From: Kiloniella litopenaei
GTDB taxonomy: Bacteria > Pseudomonadota > Alphaproteobacteria > Kiloniellales > Kiloniellaceae
Length of the DNA stretch: 64,000 bases
Direction: 5' to 3'
Assembly: GCF_000982415.1 (NCBI RefSeq)
Contig: NZ_LANI01000005.1
Span: 62,001-126,000, forward strand
This document shows, one piece after another, positions 7,810 through 17,639 of this stretch. The notes beneath the pieces are model-generated. The model was given only the letters and a program-made list of their open reading frames with translations. It did no database searches and had not been told where the DNA came from. Position 1 is the first letter of the stretch. Every line of letters starts with the position of its first letter. Both the position numbers and the translations under genes were made by a program.

Positions 7810-8486
7810 TCTACACCGGTATAATCACGAGCTCCAAAAATACCTGAACCGACCCTGACGTGGGTCGCGCCAAAACGAACCGCCAAATCAAAGTCATTAC
7901 TCATACCCATTGATAGATTTGGCAAATCGTATTCCTTTGCAAGCTTAGACAAGAAGGAAAAGTGTAGCGAAGGTTCTTCATCTACTGGCGGAATACACAT
8001 AAGCCCCGTAACTCTGAGATCTTGTTCATGACAAAGGCCGATAAGTTCCTTTAAATCATCGGGTAAAACACCTGCCTTTTGTGGCTCTTCACCTGTATTC
8101 ACTTGAATATAGAATTCAGGCTGTTTCCCCAATTTCTTTATTTCCTTGGCCAGCGCTTTAACCAACTTAGGTCGATCTACAGTCTGAATGACATCAAAGG
8201 TCTCAACAGCTTCTTTTGCCTTATTCGTCTGCAAAGGACCGATAAGATGCAACTCAATTTCTTCTCTTTTATGACCAATCTCGGCGAATTTTTTTTGGGC
8301 TTCCTGAACTTTATTCTCACCAAAAACCCGGTGCCCAGCTTTATAAGCTGATACAATATCCTCAACAGGCTTTGTTTTGCTTACAGCTATCAAAGACACA
8401 TTCTCAGAAGCCATTAAAGACTCTACTCTAGAAAGCTCTATCTGATCGCTAATGTTTTTAAGATTTTTGGCAATATCAACAGACAT
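7806..8486 (-). CDS. pyridoxal phosphate homeostasis protein (YggS/PLPBP family)
   Basis: 226 residues, the usual length. A single alanine-racemase-like TIM barrel that binds PLP on K37 (AVSKTKP) but has no known catalytic activity. It helps balance free PLP and related amino-acid pools in the cytoplasm. Family motifs are present along the chain: VFGENKVQEA, HLIGPLQTNK, IQTVDRP, VNTGEEPQKAG, LMCIPP, LSMGMSNDFDLA and the C-terminal RVGSGIFGARDY. It is convergent with the lipoprotein gene and about 60 bp from the sulfotransferase gene upstream on the same strand. Confidence 0.95.
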   Translation of the reverse strand: MSVDIAKNLKNISDQIELSRVESLMASENVSLIAVSKTKPVEDIVSAYKAGHRVFGENKVQEAQKKFAEIGHKREEIELHLIGPLQTNKAKEAVETFDVIQTVDRPKLVKALAKEIKKLGKQPEFYIQVNTGEEPQKAGVLPDDLKELIGLCHEQDLRVTGLMCIPPVDEEPSLHFSFLSKLAKEYDLPNLSMGMSNDFDLAVRFGATHVRVGSGIFGARDYTGVD

Positions 8487-8546
8487 CGTTACAATTTTCT
8501 ACAAGCTCTAGACAAAATTTAGGTTCACTACAGTTCGAAACCAGGA

Positions 8547-9380
8547 TTACAAATAGCCAAAACGCTTCATCTGTGTCTTATGATCTTTCTCAATACGATA
8601 GCGTTGTTTATCGGTTAAAACCTCTCGCCATCCACCGGCTTTTCCAGAGCGAAAGAATTTTTCACTTTTGTGAGATCTTTCAATAAAACCTTTTTCAGCT
8701 TCCAATGCTTGTAGTTGTTTAAAAGAAGAAAATTCCACAGCACGTTTTATACGTTCTTCGTCCTTTGTAACCCCTAGTTTACGTGCCAAACTACCAAGTT
8801 CTTTATGAGGGTCAGCTAACATATCTTCATAACGCAAAACGATGAGACGATTATGTTTGACCTGTGTCCAAGACTTCACATGTTGCGACCAGCTACTATA
8901 AACTTCATAAATTTGACTTTTATCAGGTTCACTCATTGCACTCGATTTACTCATCAATTCAATTGTCTCATCCAGGGAAACACCGAAATGATCTGCTCCA
9001 GAAACGGCAACATCCCTTGGGTCTCTTACTATATAAATTGCTGCCGCAGTTGCAGACATGTTACAAAGTGGTTGCCCAGAAAATTCCCCTAGGTAGTTAT
9101 GCGTTTTTAATAGCACGACATTCTTATTGATATTGACGGCCCTTTTTTGAGCCTCGATTCTCAGCTTAGCAATATCCATAAAAGACAAATCATCGAATGA
9201 TTGACCTTCTTCCAACAAAGGAGCAGTCCATGATTTACTCGCCTCGGACATACAAACTTCAGCAACACGATCAGGTGTAATTGGTTCCTGTTCATTTAAA
9301 ATCAGGTTAGCCAGAAAAATCCTTGTCCATGTGTTTCCCGACTTAGGATAGGAAGAAATCCAAACAATTCCTGGCATCAT
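8547..9380 (-). CDS. sulfotransferase domain protein
   Basis: 277 residues. The N-terminus has the 5'-phosphosulfate-binding loop of PAPS-dependent sulfotransferases (SSYPKSGNTWTR). The 3'-phosphate region is in IVRDPRDVAVS, and the late GKAGGWREVL corresponds to the conserved GxxGxW cofactor motif. It should transfer sulfate from PAPS to a small molecule or glycan; the acceptor is unknown. GGAG sits just upstream of the ATG pair at 9380/9377, so the start is placed there rather than at the TTG at 9389. No PAPS-synthesis or glycan genes are nearby. Probably an accessory trait. Confidence 0.88.
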   Translation of the reverse strand: MMPGIVWISSYPKSGNTWTRIFLANLILNEQEPITPDRVAEVCMSEASKSWTAPLLEEGQSFDDLSFMDIAKLRIEAQKRAVNINKNVVLLKTHNYLGEFSGQPLCNMSATAAAIYIVRDPRDVAVSGADHFGVSLDETIELMSKSSAMSEPDKSQIYEVYSSWSQHVKSWTQVKHNRLIVLRYEDMLADPHKELGSLARKLGVTKDEERIKRAVEFSSFKQLQALEAEKGFIERSHKSEKFFRSGKAGGWREVLTDKQRYRIEKDHKTQMKRFGYL

Positions 9381-9753
9381 AAACTCCAAAATTTAAATAC
9401 GCTGAATGCTACTAGTATATTTGTTAAACAATAAATACCGCGTGATGGAAGATAGATATCAATGCCTTCACCTACTAGCAAGTGTACATATTTATACTGA
9501 ATCTAATAAAGATGAATTCAACAACTTCATTTATGTTTCCCCCATCCTTACGTTAATTTTGAATAAAAATTCTTGATCCCACGGTGTACACGGTCACTGA
9601 GATACTCAAATATGTTGCATTCATGACACAGTAGTACTTAAAAACAACAATTGTGTAGATTCCAGTGTTGCAGAACTTTGAAGGCTAGTGATACAAAAGC
9701 ACACGTTAATTGATGGCTTGAAGCCTGATTTATTTTTTTGGAGATCGAATATA
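9381..9753. other. porin upstream region
   Basis: 373 bp between the divergent sulfotransferase and porin genes. AT-rich, no gene visible. It presumably holds the porin promoter and its control sites, but I cannot point to a convincing -35/-10 pair. Confidence 0.5.
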
Positions 9754-10806
9754 ATGAAAAAAGTACTGCTTGCTAGTTCAGCTCTTGTAGCTGGCGCAGC
9801 TTTTTCAGCACCAGCTATGGCTGCTGATGGCGAACTCGTTTGGTCCGCATTCACACAGTTCCACGTTTCTTCTACTGGTGTAGATGACGATTCAACTGTT
9901 GCTGGTGGCGACACTAACAACGGCGTTGACTTCAACACTAACTCTGAAATTGCTCTTACTTACACAGCAACTGCTGATAACGGCCTAACTTATGGTCTTC
10001 ACATTCAGCTTGAAGCTGATCAGAGCAATACAAACGACGTTGATGAAAACCACATCTTCCTAGAAGGAGATTTTGGTAAAGTTCTTCTTGGTGACCAGGA
10101 TTCTGCTGGTGATGCGTTGATGGTTTCTGGTTCATCAGTTGGTTTCCAGTTCGGTATGTATGGTAACTACACTGGTTCCATTCTTGGTGGTGCCTACACT
10201 TCTGGTGCAAACACTGCTGCTGACTTCGCTGATGCTGGTGATGACACAAAGATCACTTACTTCACACCAAACTTCAATGGCTTCAAAGCTGGTATCTCTT
10301 ACGCACCAGACGCTGATGAAGGTAACTCTGTTTCAACTGGAAATACTTCACGTGACAACCACATTGATGGTGGTATCAACTATTCTGGTAACTTCAACGA
10401 TTTCTCAATCGATGCAGGTCTAGTTGGTGGTACACACGAAACACAGCAAGCTGGTGCTGATGACCAGACTTATTACGCTGTTGGTGGTGGTCTAATGGTT
10501 GGTTACGCTGGTTTCAGCGCAGCTGTTGGCCTTATGCACGAAGACCAAGAAGATACTTATGACCAGAACACTGTTGATCTAGGTCTAAGCTACGGAACTG
10601 GTCCTTGGAGCTTCGCTGTTGGTGCAGCTTGGTCCGAGCGTGATAACGACAATGCATCTGATACAGAATTCACAGCTTACTCTGCTGGTCTTGGCTATCA
10701 GGTTGCTCCAGGTCTTAAAACTTGGGTTGGCGGTACAGTTGGCGAATACGAAGACGCTGCTGAAGACTTCACAAACATCCAAGCTGGTGTAGCTGTATCA
10801 TTCTAA
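9754..10806 (+). CDS. outer-membrane porin
   Basis: 350 residues. A classical Sec signal peptide of about 23 residues ends in APAMA before ADGELVW. The mature protein is acidic and Gly/Asn/Asp-rich with alternating hydrophobic beta strands (LTYGLHIQLEAD, KVLLGDQDSAGDALM, GPWSFAVGAAWSERD). It ends in phenylalanine (GVAVSF), the signal recognised by the BAM complex. It resembles the 16-strand general porins of alphaproteobacteria, forming diffusion channels for small solutes. The ATG at 9754 has GGAG about 10 bases upstream and begins the signal peptide. Codon use is strongly biased (many GGT, GCT, ACT, AAC), as expected for a highly expressed protein. A strong terminator follows. Confidence 0.93.
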   Translation: MKKVLLASSALVAGAAFSAPAMAADGELVWSAFTQFHVSSTGVDDDSTVAGGDTNNGVDFNTNSEIALTYTATADNGLTYGLHIQLEADQSNTNDVDENHIFLEGDFGKVLLGDQDSAGDALMVSGSSVGFQFGMYGNYTGSILGGAYTSGANTAADFADAGDDTKITYFTPNFNGFKAGISYAPDADEGNSVSTGNTSRDNHIDGGINYSGNFNDFSIDAGLVGGTHETQQAGADDQTYYAVGGGLMVGYAGFSAAVGLMHEDQEDTYDQNTVDLGLSYGTGPWSFAVGAAWSERDNDNASDTEFTAYSAGLGYQVAPGLKTWVGGTVGEYEDAAEDFTNIQAGVAVSF

Positions 10807-10834
10807 TTGATACCTACTACATAGTTTAAAAGTT

Positions 10835-10867
10835 AGGCTGGTTCGGTTTCGAACTAGCCTTTCTTTT
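10835..10867 (+). terminator. terminator after porin
   Basis: 11-bp stem AGGCTGGTTCG / CGAACTAGCCT (one G-T pair) with a 4-base loop, followed by TTCTTTTT: a textbook intrinsic terminator about 30 bases after the porin stop. Confidence 0.9.
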
Positions 10868-10931
10868 TACTGTACTTCTGCATAAAGATTAGGTTAAGTA
10901 TTCTCAGATTAAGTAAAATCCGGGAAGAAGT

Positions 10932-11465
10932 ATGACCAACCTCACCTCTTTTGTTCGTTTAGCTTTTATTGCTCTACTCTCTATATTCCTGCTCGCATGT
11001 GAGGGAGGAAAAGAGTCAGACCTTATTTACGATAACCCTTCTGATGAAAGATACGCTAAATACGGCGGGTCCATTCTTGGCGGAGATGGTGGTGTTAACC
11101 TTCTAGATCTGGGGAATAACAAACCCCAAGACGGCGGTGCTGGCGTTGGTGTAAACTCTTTCCTTTGGCGCGCATCACTTGATACCATCGCTTTTATGCC
11201 ATTAACCTCTGCTGATCCTTTTGGTGGCGTTATTATTACAGACTGGTATAGCCCCGACGAGACCAAACCAGAGCGCTTTAAGGTGAACGTGTTTATTCTT
11301 GGCCGCGATCTACGCGCCGATGGCGTACGTGCCTCTGTTTTCAAACAGCAACGCGACGTTACTGGCAGCTGGATTGATGCCAAAGTTGATCCCAAAACTG
11401 GCACAGAGTTGGAAGATGCGATCCTTACCCGCGCACGTCAGTTAAGAATTGCATCAAGTGAATAA
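10932..11465 (+). CDS. DUF3576 domain lipoprotein
   Basis: 177 residues. Lipoprotein signal with lipobox LLAC, lipidated C23. The mature part matches the DUF3576 pattern of alphaproteobacteria: KYGGSILGGDGG, then VNSFLWRASLDTIAFMPL, DPFGGVIITDWY and the C-terminal LTRARQLRIA. Function is not established; a role in the envelope is likely from the lipid anchor. It sits just before leuS-lptE-holA. That position next to another outer-membrane lipoprotein involved in LPS transport is suggestive, but a terminator-like hairpin separates them. Confidence 0.88.
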   Translation: MTNLTSFVRLAFIALLSIFLLACEGGKESDLIYDNPSDERYAKYGGSILGGDGGVNLLDLGNNKPQDGGAGVGVNSFLWRASLDTIAFMPLTSADPFGGVIITDWYSPDETKPERFKVNVFILGRDLRADGVRASVFKQQRDVTGSWIDAKVDPKTGTELEDAILTRARQLRIASSE

Positions 11466-11509
11466 ATTCGATTTTCCTAGCTAGTCAGGAATTGAAATAA
11501 TTTGCGTCC

Positions 11510-11548
11510 AAGGCCACAGAAACTGATTCATCACTCATCTGTGGCCTT
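11510..11548 (+). terminator. hairpin after DUF3576 gene
   Basis: Perfect 11-bp stem AAGGCCACAGA / TCTGTGGCCTT with a 17-base loop, 45 bases after the stop. It lacks a clean T-run, so termination may be partial and some transcription may continue into leuS. Confidence 0.55.
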
Positions 11549-11610
11549 AGCCTTGTTAGTCATCAGCTTTTTATAAAAGCCAGTTATTGTATAATGTAAG
11601 TCAAAACATC

Positions 11611-14172
11611 ATGAGCCGTTACAACGTCAAAGAAACCGAAACAAAGTGGCAAAAAGCCTGGGTTGAGAGCAATTGTTTTTCTGTCGAAACAGATACAGAC
11701 AAACCCAAGTATTATGTCTTGGAAATGTTCCCCTATCCCTCAGGCAGAATCCATATGGGGCACGTTCGGAACTATACAATTGGCGATGTAATTTCCCGCT
11801 ATAAAAAAGCCAAAGGCTTTAATGTTCTTCACCCCATGGGTTGGGATGCCTTTGGACTGCCGGCAGAAAACGCAGCGATGGCCCGCGGAGTCCATCCTGG
11901 TAAATGGACTTACGAAAACATTGCCGCTATGCGCGAACAGCTTAAATCTATGGGTCTTTCCATTGATTGGGATCGCGAAATAGCCACTTGTCATCCTCAG
12001 TACTACAAACATGAACAAAAGATGTTCCTGGACTTCCTGAAAGCAGGTCTGGTTGAGCGTAAAGAGTCATGGGTGAACTGGGACCCCGTAGATCATACAG
12101 TGCTCGCCAATGAGCAGGTAATTGACGGTAAGGGCTGGCGATCCGGTGCTGAAGTTGAAAAGCGCAAATTAAGCCAATGGTTCTTTAAAATCACTGACTT
12201 TGCAGACGAACTGTTAGAAGGCCTGGAAACACTGGATCGCTGGCCTGATAAAGTCCGTACGATGCAGCATAACTGGATCGGCAAATCCGAAGGGGCCAGA
12301 GTCTTTTTCAAAATAAAAGACTCTGATCAGGAAATTGAGGTTTATACCACACGTCCCGATACCCTGTTCGGGGCATCATTCTGCGCGATTTCAGCAAACC
12401 ACCCGCTCGCAGACCAACTTTCAGCTGATAATGAAGGGCTCAAAGCCTTTGTTGCCGAGTGCAACAAGATGGGAACATCTGAAGAAGCCATAGAAAAGGC
12501 AGAGAAAAAAGGCTTTGATACAGGCTTAAAAGTGACCCACCCACTGGATTCTTCTATTGAGCTTCCCGTTTATGTCGCAAACTTCGTCCTCATGGACTAT
12601 GGAACAGGCGCTGTTTTTGGCTGCCCTGCTCACGATCAGCGTGATCTGGATTTTGCCCGAAAATATGATCTGACTGTAACACCCGTTGTCCTGCCAAAAG
12701 ACGAAGATCCAAACATTTTCGCCGTCGAAAACGAAGCCTATACAGGTGAAGGAACGCTATTTAATTCTCAATTCCTTGATGGTTTGAACATTGTTGCTGC
12801 GAAGAAAAAGGTTATCAGTCATCTGGAAGACCTTGGCCACGGCAAAGGAACAACCCAATTCCGCCTGAGAGACTGGGGTGTATCCCGGCAACGCTATTGG
12901 GGCTGTCCAATTCCCATTATCTATTGTGATGATTGTGGCGCTGTTCCTGAAAAGGAAGAAAACCTGCCCGTTGAGTTGCCTGAAGATGTTACCTTTGACA
13001 AACCAGGCAACCCCATCGCGCACCATCCGACGTGGAAACATACCTCGTGTCCTTGTTGTGGAAAAGCAGCCGTCAGGGAAACAGATACCTTTGATACCTT
13101 TATGGAATCTTCCTGGTACTTTGCGAGATTTTGTAGCCCGAGAGATGACAACGCCTTTGATCGCAAGGATGTAGATTACTGGCTTCCCGTTGATCAGTAT
13201 ATCGGCGGTATTGAGCACGCTGTCCTCCACCTGCTCTATTCAAGGTTCTTCACCCGTGGACTTGAGAAGTGTGGGTATCTAACAGCGAAAGAGCCCTTCA
13301 AGGGCCTCTTCACTCAGGGCATGATTTGCCATGAAACCTATCAAAACGACAAAGGCGAATGGCTTTCCCCCGAAGAGATCGAGAAAAATGATAGTGGTGA
13401 CTTTGTCACTTTAGATGGTGGCCCAGTTAACGTCGGTCCATCGATCAAGATGAGTAAATCAAAGAAAAATACCATCGATCCTGCCGATATTATTGGCAGC
13501 TATGGCTCTGATACAGCAAGATTTTTTATGCTTTCTGACAGCCCACCCGATCGTGATATGGAATGGACAGAATCCGGAATTGACGGGTCCTGGCGATTTA
13601 CCCAACGTATGTGGCGTCTGATCACAACACAGTTTGATAGCCTTCCTGCTGTCAATACGGCACAGCCAGATAAATTCAATGATCAAGCACTGGAACTAAG
13701 AAGAACGGTTCACAAGTCAATTGCATCCATAAGCGAGAATATTGAAAGCTTCCGCTTTAATGCTGCTGTCGCAAAAATATACGAGTTGACGAATGCTATT
13801 GGTCAATTCAAAGCAACGGAAGATAATGATTTCTGGGCTTTACGCGAAGCATTTGAAATTCTCGTACGTCTTGTTTCGCCAATGATGCCACATATTTCCG
13901 AAGAGCTTTGGAATCAACTTGGCCATAACGATCTTATTGTTAATGTATCCTGGCCTGTTGCCGATGACAGCCTGATCGTAGACGACACTGTAAAACTTCC
14001 CGTTCAGGTTAATGGTAAGCTGCGCGCGACAATTTCATTGCCTCTTGAAGCGACCGAAGATCAAATTAAAGAAGCTGCGCTGTCCGAAGCCGGCGTTCAA
14101 AGAGCAATTGATGGCAAAGATATTCGGAAAGTTATTATCGTCAAAAACCGTATCGTAAATATTGTTGTATAA
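11611..14172 (+). CDS. leuS: leucyl-tRNA synthetase
   Basis: 853 residues. Class I aminoacyl-tRNA synthetase charging tRNA-Leu. The HIGH-type motif is in [11 protein letters not shown] and the KMSKS loop is KMSKSKKN near residue 620. The CP1 editing domain (about residues 220-415) includes the conserved [11 protein letters not shown], and a zinc-type segment CDDCG...CPCCG lies in the middle. The C-terminal anticodon-binding and Leu-specific domains end in [14 protein letters not shown]. The start is placed at ATG 11611 ([14 protein letters not shown]), the usual N-terminus, not at the upstream TTG. A TATAAT at 11590-11595 may be the -10 of its own promoter. It is followed with overlap or close spacing by lptE. 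Confidence 0.98.
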   Translation: MSRYNVKETETKWQKAWVESNCFSVETDTDKPKYYVLEMFPYPSGRIHMGHVRNYTIGDVISRYKKAKGFNVLHPMGWDAFGLPAENAAMARGVHPGKWTYENIAAMREQLKSMGLSIDWDREIATCHPQYYKHEQKMFLDFLKAGLVERKESWVNWDPVDHTVLANEQVIDGKGWRSGAEVEKRKLSQWFFKITDFADELLEGLETLDRWPDKVRTMQHNWIGKSEGARVFFKIKDSDQEIEVYTTRPDTLFGASFCAISANHPLADQLSADNEGLKAFVAECNKMGTSEEAIEKAEKKGFDTGLKVTHPLDSSIELPVYVANFVLMDYGTGAVFGCPAHDQRDLDFARKYDLTVTPVVLPKDEDPNIFAVENEAYTGEGTLFNSQFLDGLNIVAAKKKVISHLEDLGHGKGTTQFRLRDWGVSRQRYWGCPIPIIYCDDCGAVPEKEENLPVELPEDVTFDKPGNPIAHHPTWKHTSCPCCGKAAVRETDTFDTFMESSWYFARFCSPRDDNAFDRKDVDYWLPVDQYIGGIEHAVLHLLYSRFFTRGLEKCGYLTAKEPFKGLFTQGMICHETYQNDKGEWLSPEEIEKNDSGDFVTLDGGPVNVGPSIKMSKSKKNTIDPADIIGSYGSDTARFFMLSDSPPDRDMEWTESGIDGSWRFTQRMWRLITTQFDSLPAVNTAQPDKFNDQALELRRTVHKSIASISENIESFRFNAAVAKIYELTNAIGQFKATEDNDFWALREAFEILVRLVSPMMPHISEELWNQLGHNDLIVNVSWPVADDSLIVDDTVKLPVQVNGKLRATISLPLEATEDQIKEAALSEAGVQRAIDGKDIRKVIIVKNRIVNIVV

Positions 14173-14191
14173 ATCTGCTTTTAAGGCCCTG

Positions 14192-14716
14192 ATGATGCCC
14201 ATTATTCTCAAAAAATTGTGTATGCCAGTTGTGCTAATTCTCGGCCTTATCAGCCTCACTGCATGCGGATTTCAACCTGTTTACAAGAAGAGTGCAGAAA
14301 CCGGGTACTCTTCGCATCAGGCTTTGCAAACGATTAGAATTAGCCCCCTTCCTGATCGTCCGGGACAAATCCTTCACAACCTGTTGCGCGACAGAATGAA
14401 TCCTCTGGGGCAACCCAGAAAACCGCTTTATGTTTTAAAAGCCACGATTACCGAAACGGAAAAGGATCTTGCTGTCCGTCTTGATAATACGACCTCAAGG
14501 ACAAATTTGACTATAATGGTGAAATATTCGCTTATAAGCCTATCAAGCAATAATGCTGTTTTTTCTTCCATCGCAAGATCTACCAACAGCTTTGACAAGC
14601 TTGACGATCCCTATGCAAACCTTGTTGCTGAAGATACCGCCCGTAATCGTGTATTACGTCAGGTCGCAGATGATATGGCTTTACAGCTCGGTGCTTACTT
14701 CAATAAATTACAGTAA
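14192..14716 (+). CDS. lptE: LPS-assembly lipoprotein LptE
   Basis: 174 residues. N-terminal hydrophobic signal with lipobox LTAC (C25 from this start) followed by the family signature CGFQPVYKK. LptE is the outer-membrane lipoprotein that plugs and helps fold LptD, which places lipopolysaccharide in the outer leaflet. The mature part has the expected small alpha/beta make-up (PDRPGQILHNLLRDRMN, DNTTSRTNLTIMVKYSL). It lies between leuS and holA, its classic place in alphaproteobacteria. An in-frame TTG at 14162 inside the leuS end is possible, but the ATG pair at 14192/14195 is the better start. Confidence 0.9.
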   Translation: MMPIILKKLCMPVVLILGLISLTACGFQPVYKKSAETGYSSHQALQTIRISPLPDRPGQILHNLLRDRMNPLGQPRKPLYVLKATITETEKDLAVRLDNTTSRTNLTIMVKYSLISLSSNNAVFSSIARSTNSFDKLDDPYANLVAEDTARNRVLRQVADDMALQLGAYFNKLQ

Positions 14717-14743
14717 GAAATAACCCTATAAGGCTTTAGATAC

Positions 14744-15778
14744 GTGAAAATACCTGCTGCCAAAGCTGATAGTTTTTCAAAGTCTCCTGACAGCAGCATA
14801 AAAGCTATACTGGTTTATGGTCCCGATGAGGGGCTGGTTTTAGAGCGAAGCCAAAACCTACTTCATACAGTTGTTGACGATGCACAAGATCCCTTTCGTG
14901 TCGTTAACCTGGATAATGATGCTTTAAAAAAAGAACCTTCATTGATCAGTGATGAAGCAGCGGCCATATCCATGATGGGTGGTAGGCGTGTGATACGAAT
15001 ACGCTCAGCCAGTGATGCCCTAGCCCAAGTTTTTTCCGATTATTTTTCTGACCCCGTTGGCGATGCCCTCATCATCCTAGAAGGCGGAGATTTACCGGGA
15101 AGATCCAAACTCAGAAAAGTTTTTGAAACCGAAAATCTTGCTGCAGCGATTGCCTGTTACAAAGATGATGAAAAAAGCCTCCCAGGTCTAATTCGTCAAA
15201 CCATTGAAAATGAAGGATTTTCTCTTTCAAACGACGCTCTCGGCTTCCTCGTGGCAAATCTTGGTACAGATAGACGATTAACGCGCCGAGAATTACAGAA
15301 ATTATGCCTATATAAAGGAAAAAATTCCTCTCCCATTTCTCTTGAAGATGCGCAGGCCTGTATCGGTGACACCGCCACATTAACACTGGATGATTTAGCA
15401 ATTGCCGTCGGAACAGGGAATATTCAAAAGCTTGAAAAAAATCTGTTGCGCGCGCAACAAGAAAATCAAAACGCAATCACCATCCTGAGGGCCGTCACCA
15501 GACATTTTCAAAGGTTGCATTTAACGGCGGGTCTTGTTGCACAGGGAGTCCCCATGGACAAAGCTGTATCTACACTTCGCCCACCCCTGTTCTGGAAAGT
15601 TGCTGATCCCTTTAAAGCCCAGGCAAGAAAATGGTCGCCAAACGCTCTGTCCAAATCACTCGGCATGCTTTTAGAGACTGAAGCAAATTGCAAAAAGACG
15701 GGCGCTCCGGCTGAAACTCTCTGCGCCAGAACACTTCTGGAAATTACAGCCAACGCCCCTACGCGCCGCCGGGCTTAA
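14744..15778 (+). CDS. holA: DNA polymerase III delta subunit
   Basis: 344 residues from a GTG start, 27 bp after lptE. HolA is the clamp-loader wrench that opens the beta sliding clamp during replication. Family features: N-terminal AILVYGPDEGLVLERSQNLL (degenerate nucleotide-binding fold), LIILEGGDLPGRSKLRKVFE, the middle EGFSLSNDALGFLVANLGTDRRLTRRELQKL and the C-terminal collar region RLHLTAGLVAQGVPMDKAV. It is the last gene of the leuS-lptE-holA run and is convergent with parB, 16 bp apart, with no clear terminator between them. Confidence 0.95.
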   Translation: MKIPAAKADSFSKSPDSSIKAILVYGPDEGLVLERSQNLLHTVVDDAQDPFRVVNLDNDALKKEPSLISDEAAAISMMGGRRVIRIRSASDALAQVFSDYFSDPVGDALIILEGGDLPGRSKLRKVFETENLAAAIACYKDDEKSLPGLIRQTIENEGFSLSNDALGFLVANLGTDRRLTRRELQKLCLYKGKNSSPISLEDAQACIGDTATLTLDDLAIAVGTGNIQKLEKNLLRAQQENQNAITILRAVTRHFQRLHLTAGLVAQGVPMDKAVSTLRPPLFWKVADPFKAQARKWSPNALSKSLGMLLETEANCKKTGAPAETLCARTLLEITANAPTRRRA

Positions 15779-15794
15779 GCTCTTTAAAAGCCGT

Positions 15795-16727
15795 TTACTC
15801 AGAAGACTGGGTTAACCGATGCAGAACATTATCAAGCTGTTCCAGTGTATCGTATGAAATTTTAAGCGCCCCGCCTTGCCCGTGGAAATCAATACTCACC
15901 TTTAGGCCTAACATATTCGAAAGATCACGCTCCAAGGCAAGAGTATCTGCGTCCTTTTGTGGCCCTGAACTCGGCTTAATCTTTGAGCTAGTGATAGGCT
16001 TTTTTAACTGAGTCTGATCATTTTCAGGTTCTTTCAACTCATTCTTCATCGCTTTGGCCAGGCGTTCTGTCTCGCGAACAGAAAGGCCTTTGGAAGCTAT
16101 TTCCTGAGCCAAATCAACCGCATCATCAGCACCAACAAGCGCGCGAGCATGACCTGCGCTCAAATCACCCTTTTCAACAAGCTCCTGTACTTCTTCCGGC
16201 AAGGATAGCAAACGCAGCATATTTGCAATGTGGCTACGACTTTTCCCAATGATTTTAGCAACATCATCCTGTTTATGGCCAAATTCATCCATCAGGCGTC
16301 GATAACTTGTCGCTTCTTCGATTGGTGTCAGATCCTGACGCTGCACATTTTCAATAATCGCAACCTGGAGAACTTCGGCATCATTCAGCTCTCGAATAAC
16401 AACCGGAATTTCATGTAACTGTGCCCGCTGAGAAGCACGCCAACGGCGCTCTCCTGCAACAATTTCGTATTCTGAAGACAGTTCAGGGTGCCGACGAACC
16501 AAAATTGGCTGTAAAAGCCCGGACTGTTCAATTGAATCGGCAAGTGTCGCGAGGGCCTCTTCTTCAAAGTGACGACGAGGCTGTTTTGTGTTGGGGTGAA
16601 TATGCTCTATTGGAACCTGCTTTGTTGAGCGTACTTTATCCAACGAAGCATAGTCTTCCGTCTCGTCCCCAAAAAGAGCAGCAAGACCGCGGCCTAAATT
16701 TTTCCGTTTATCCTGAGCTTCAGCCAC
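15795..16727 (-). CDS. parB: chromosome partition protein ParB
   Basis: 310 residues from the GTG at 16727 (a TTG one codon upstream is possible). ParB binds parS sites and slides along DNA as a CTP-dependent clamp to form the centromere complex. The N-terminal part has the ParA-contact sequence RKNLGRGLAALFGDE. The CTP-binding domain includes IHPNTKQPRR and GERRWRA. The helix-turn-helix is at DVAKIIGKSRSHIANMLRLL and the C-terminal dimerisation domain follows a Lys/Pro-rich linker. parA lies 60 bp upstream on the same strand, and four parS-like sites lie within 7 kb. Confidence 0.97.
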   Translation of the reverse strand: MAEAQDKRKNLGRGLAALFGDETEDYASLDKVRSTKQVPIEHIHPNTKQPRRHFEEEALATLADSIEQSGLLQPILVRRHPELSSEYEIVAGERRWRASQRAQLHEIPVVIRELNDAEVLQVAIIENVQRQDLTPIEEATSYRRLMDEFGHKQDDVAKIIGKSRSHIANMLRLLSLPEEVQELVEKGDLSAGHARALVGADDAVDLAQEIASKGLSVRETERLAKAMKNELKEPENDQTQLKKPITSSKIKPSSGPQKDADTLALERDLSNMLGLKVSIDFHGQGGALKISYDTLEQLDNVLHRLTQSSE

Positions 16728-16786
16728 CAATCGACCCTCTCAACTAACCCTGTTATCTATTCTATCCGGTGTATGACCGATTAACC

Positions 16787-17623
16787 TTATGCGACAGCTG
16801 GTTCCGTAACACGAACCTGTTCATTTCTGAGGATTTCCCCAGCCAGCTTGATATAGGCCTGAGACCCCGCACAGGCAACATCATATAAAAGAACAGGTTT
16901 GCCATGTGAAGGTGCCTCTGACACCCTGACATTACGCGGAATAACCGTATTAAAAACCTTCTCTCCCAGGAAAGCCCGCACGTCGGCAGCAACCATCTCA
17001 CACAGGTTATTCCTTCTGTCATACATGGTAAGAACAACACCCTGGATTTGAAGGCGACGATTAAGTCCCCTCTTCACGCGATCAATGGTACGTAAGAGGT
17101 GAGAAAGTCCTTCAAGGGCATAGAACTCTGTTTGTAAGGGGACAAGAACCGCATCAGAAGCAACCAGAGCATTCAGGGTTAACAAACCAAGTGCTGGTGG
17201 GCAATCGATCAAGATGTAATCGAATTGATCCAGAAGCGGCCCAATAGCATTCACCAGTTTGAATTCACGCTCTGCTAGCCCCACAAGCTCGAGCTCAGCA
17301 CCCGAAAGTTCCACACCAGATGAAATAACATGCATACGCGGAACATCCGTTGATCTGACAGCTCGCGTTATTGGTAATCCCTCGATCATAACCTGGTAAA
17401 TACTTTGCTGCCGAGCGTCAGGTTCCACACCCAATCCCGTACTGGCATTCCCCTGAGGATCCAGATCAATGATCAGGACCTTCTTTTTGCAAGCCGCAAG
17501 AGCAGTGGCCAGATTTACAGTCGTCGTTGTTTTACCAACGCCACCCTTCTGATTTGCAATGGACCAGACCTTAGCTTCGCGTTTCTTTTTACTTGAAATT
17601 GAATCCATATCTTGTACTGACAT
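16787..17623 (-). CDS. parA: chromosome partition ATPase ParA
   Basis: 278 residues. Deviant Walker A ATPase (NQKGGVGKTTTTVNLATAL), Walker A' and B regions at LIIDLDPQGNASTGLG and YILIDCPPALGLLTLNAL. ParA dimers bind the nucleoid and move ParB-parS complexes, segregating replicated origins. The ATG at 17623 (MSVQDMDS) is preferred to the TTG at 17638, which abuts the rsmG stop. Directly downstream of rsmG and upstream of parB: the standard mnmG-rsmG-parA-parB order beside the origin. Confidence 0.97.
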   Translation of the reverse strand: MSVQDMDSISSKKKREAKVWSIANQKGGVGKTTTTVNLATALAACKKKVLIIDLDPQGNASTGLGVEPDARQQSIYQVMIEGLPITRAVRSTDVPRMHVISSGVELSGAELELVGLAEREFKLVNAIGPLLDQFDYILIDCPPALGLLTLNALVASDAVLVPLQTEFYALEGLSHLLRTIDRVKRGLNRRLQIQGVVLTMYDRRNNLCEMVAADVRAFLGEKVFNTVIPRNVRVSEAPSHGKPVLLYDVACAGSQAYIKLAGEILRNEQVRVTEPAVA

Positions 17624-17639
17624 GATCAATCCCCCCAAA

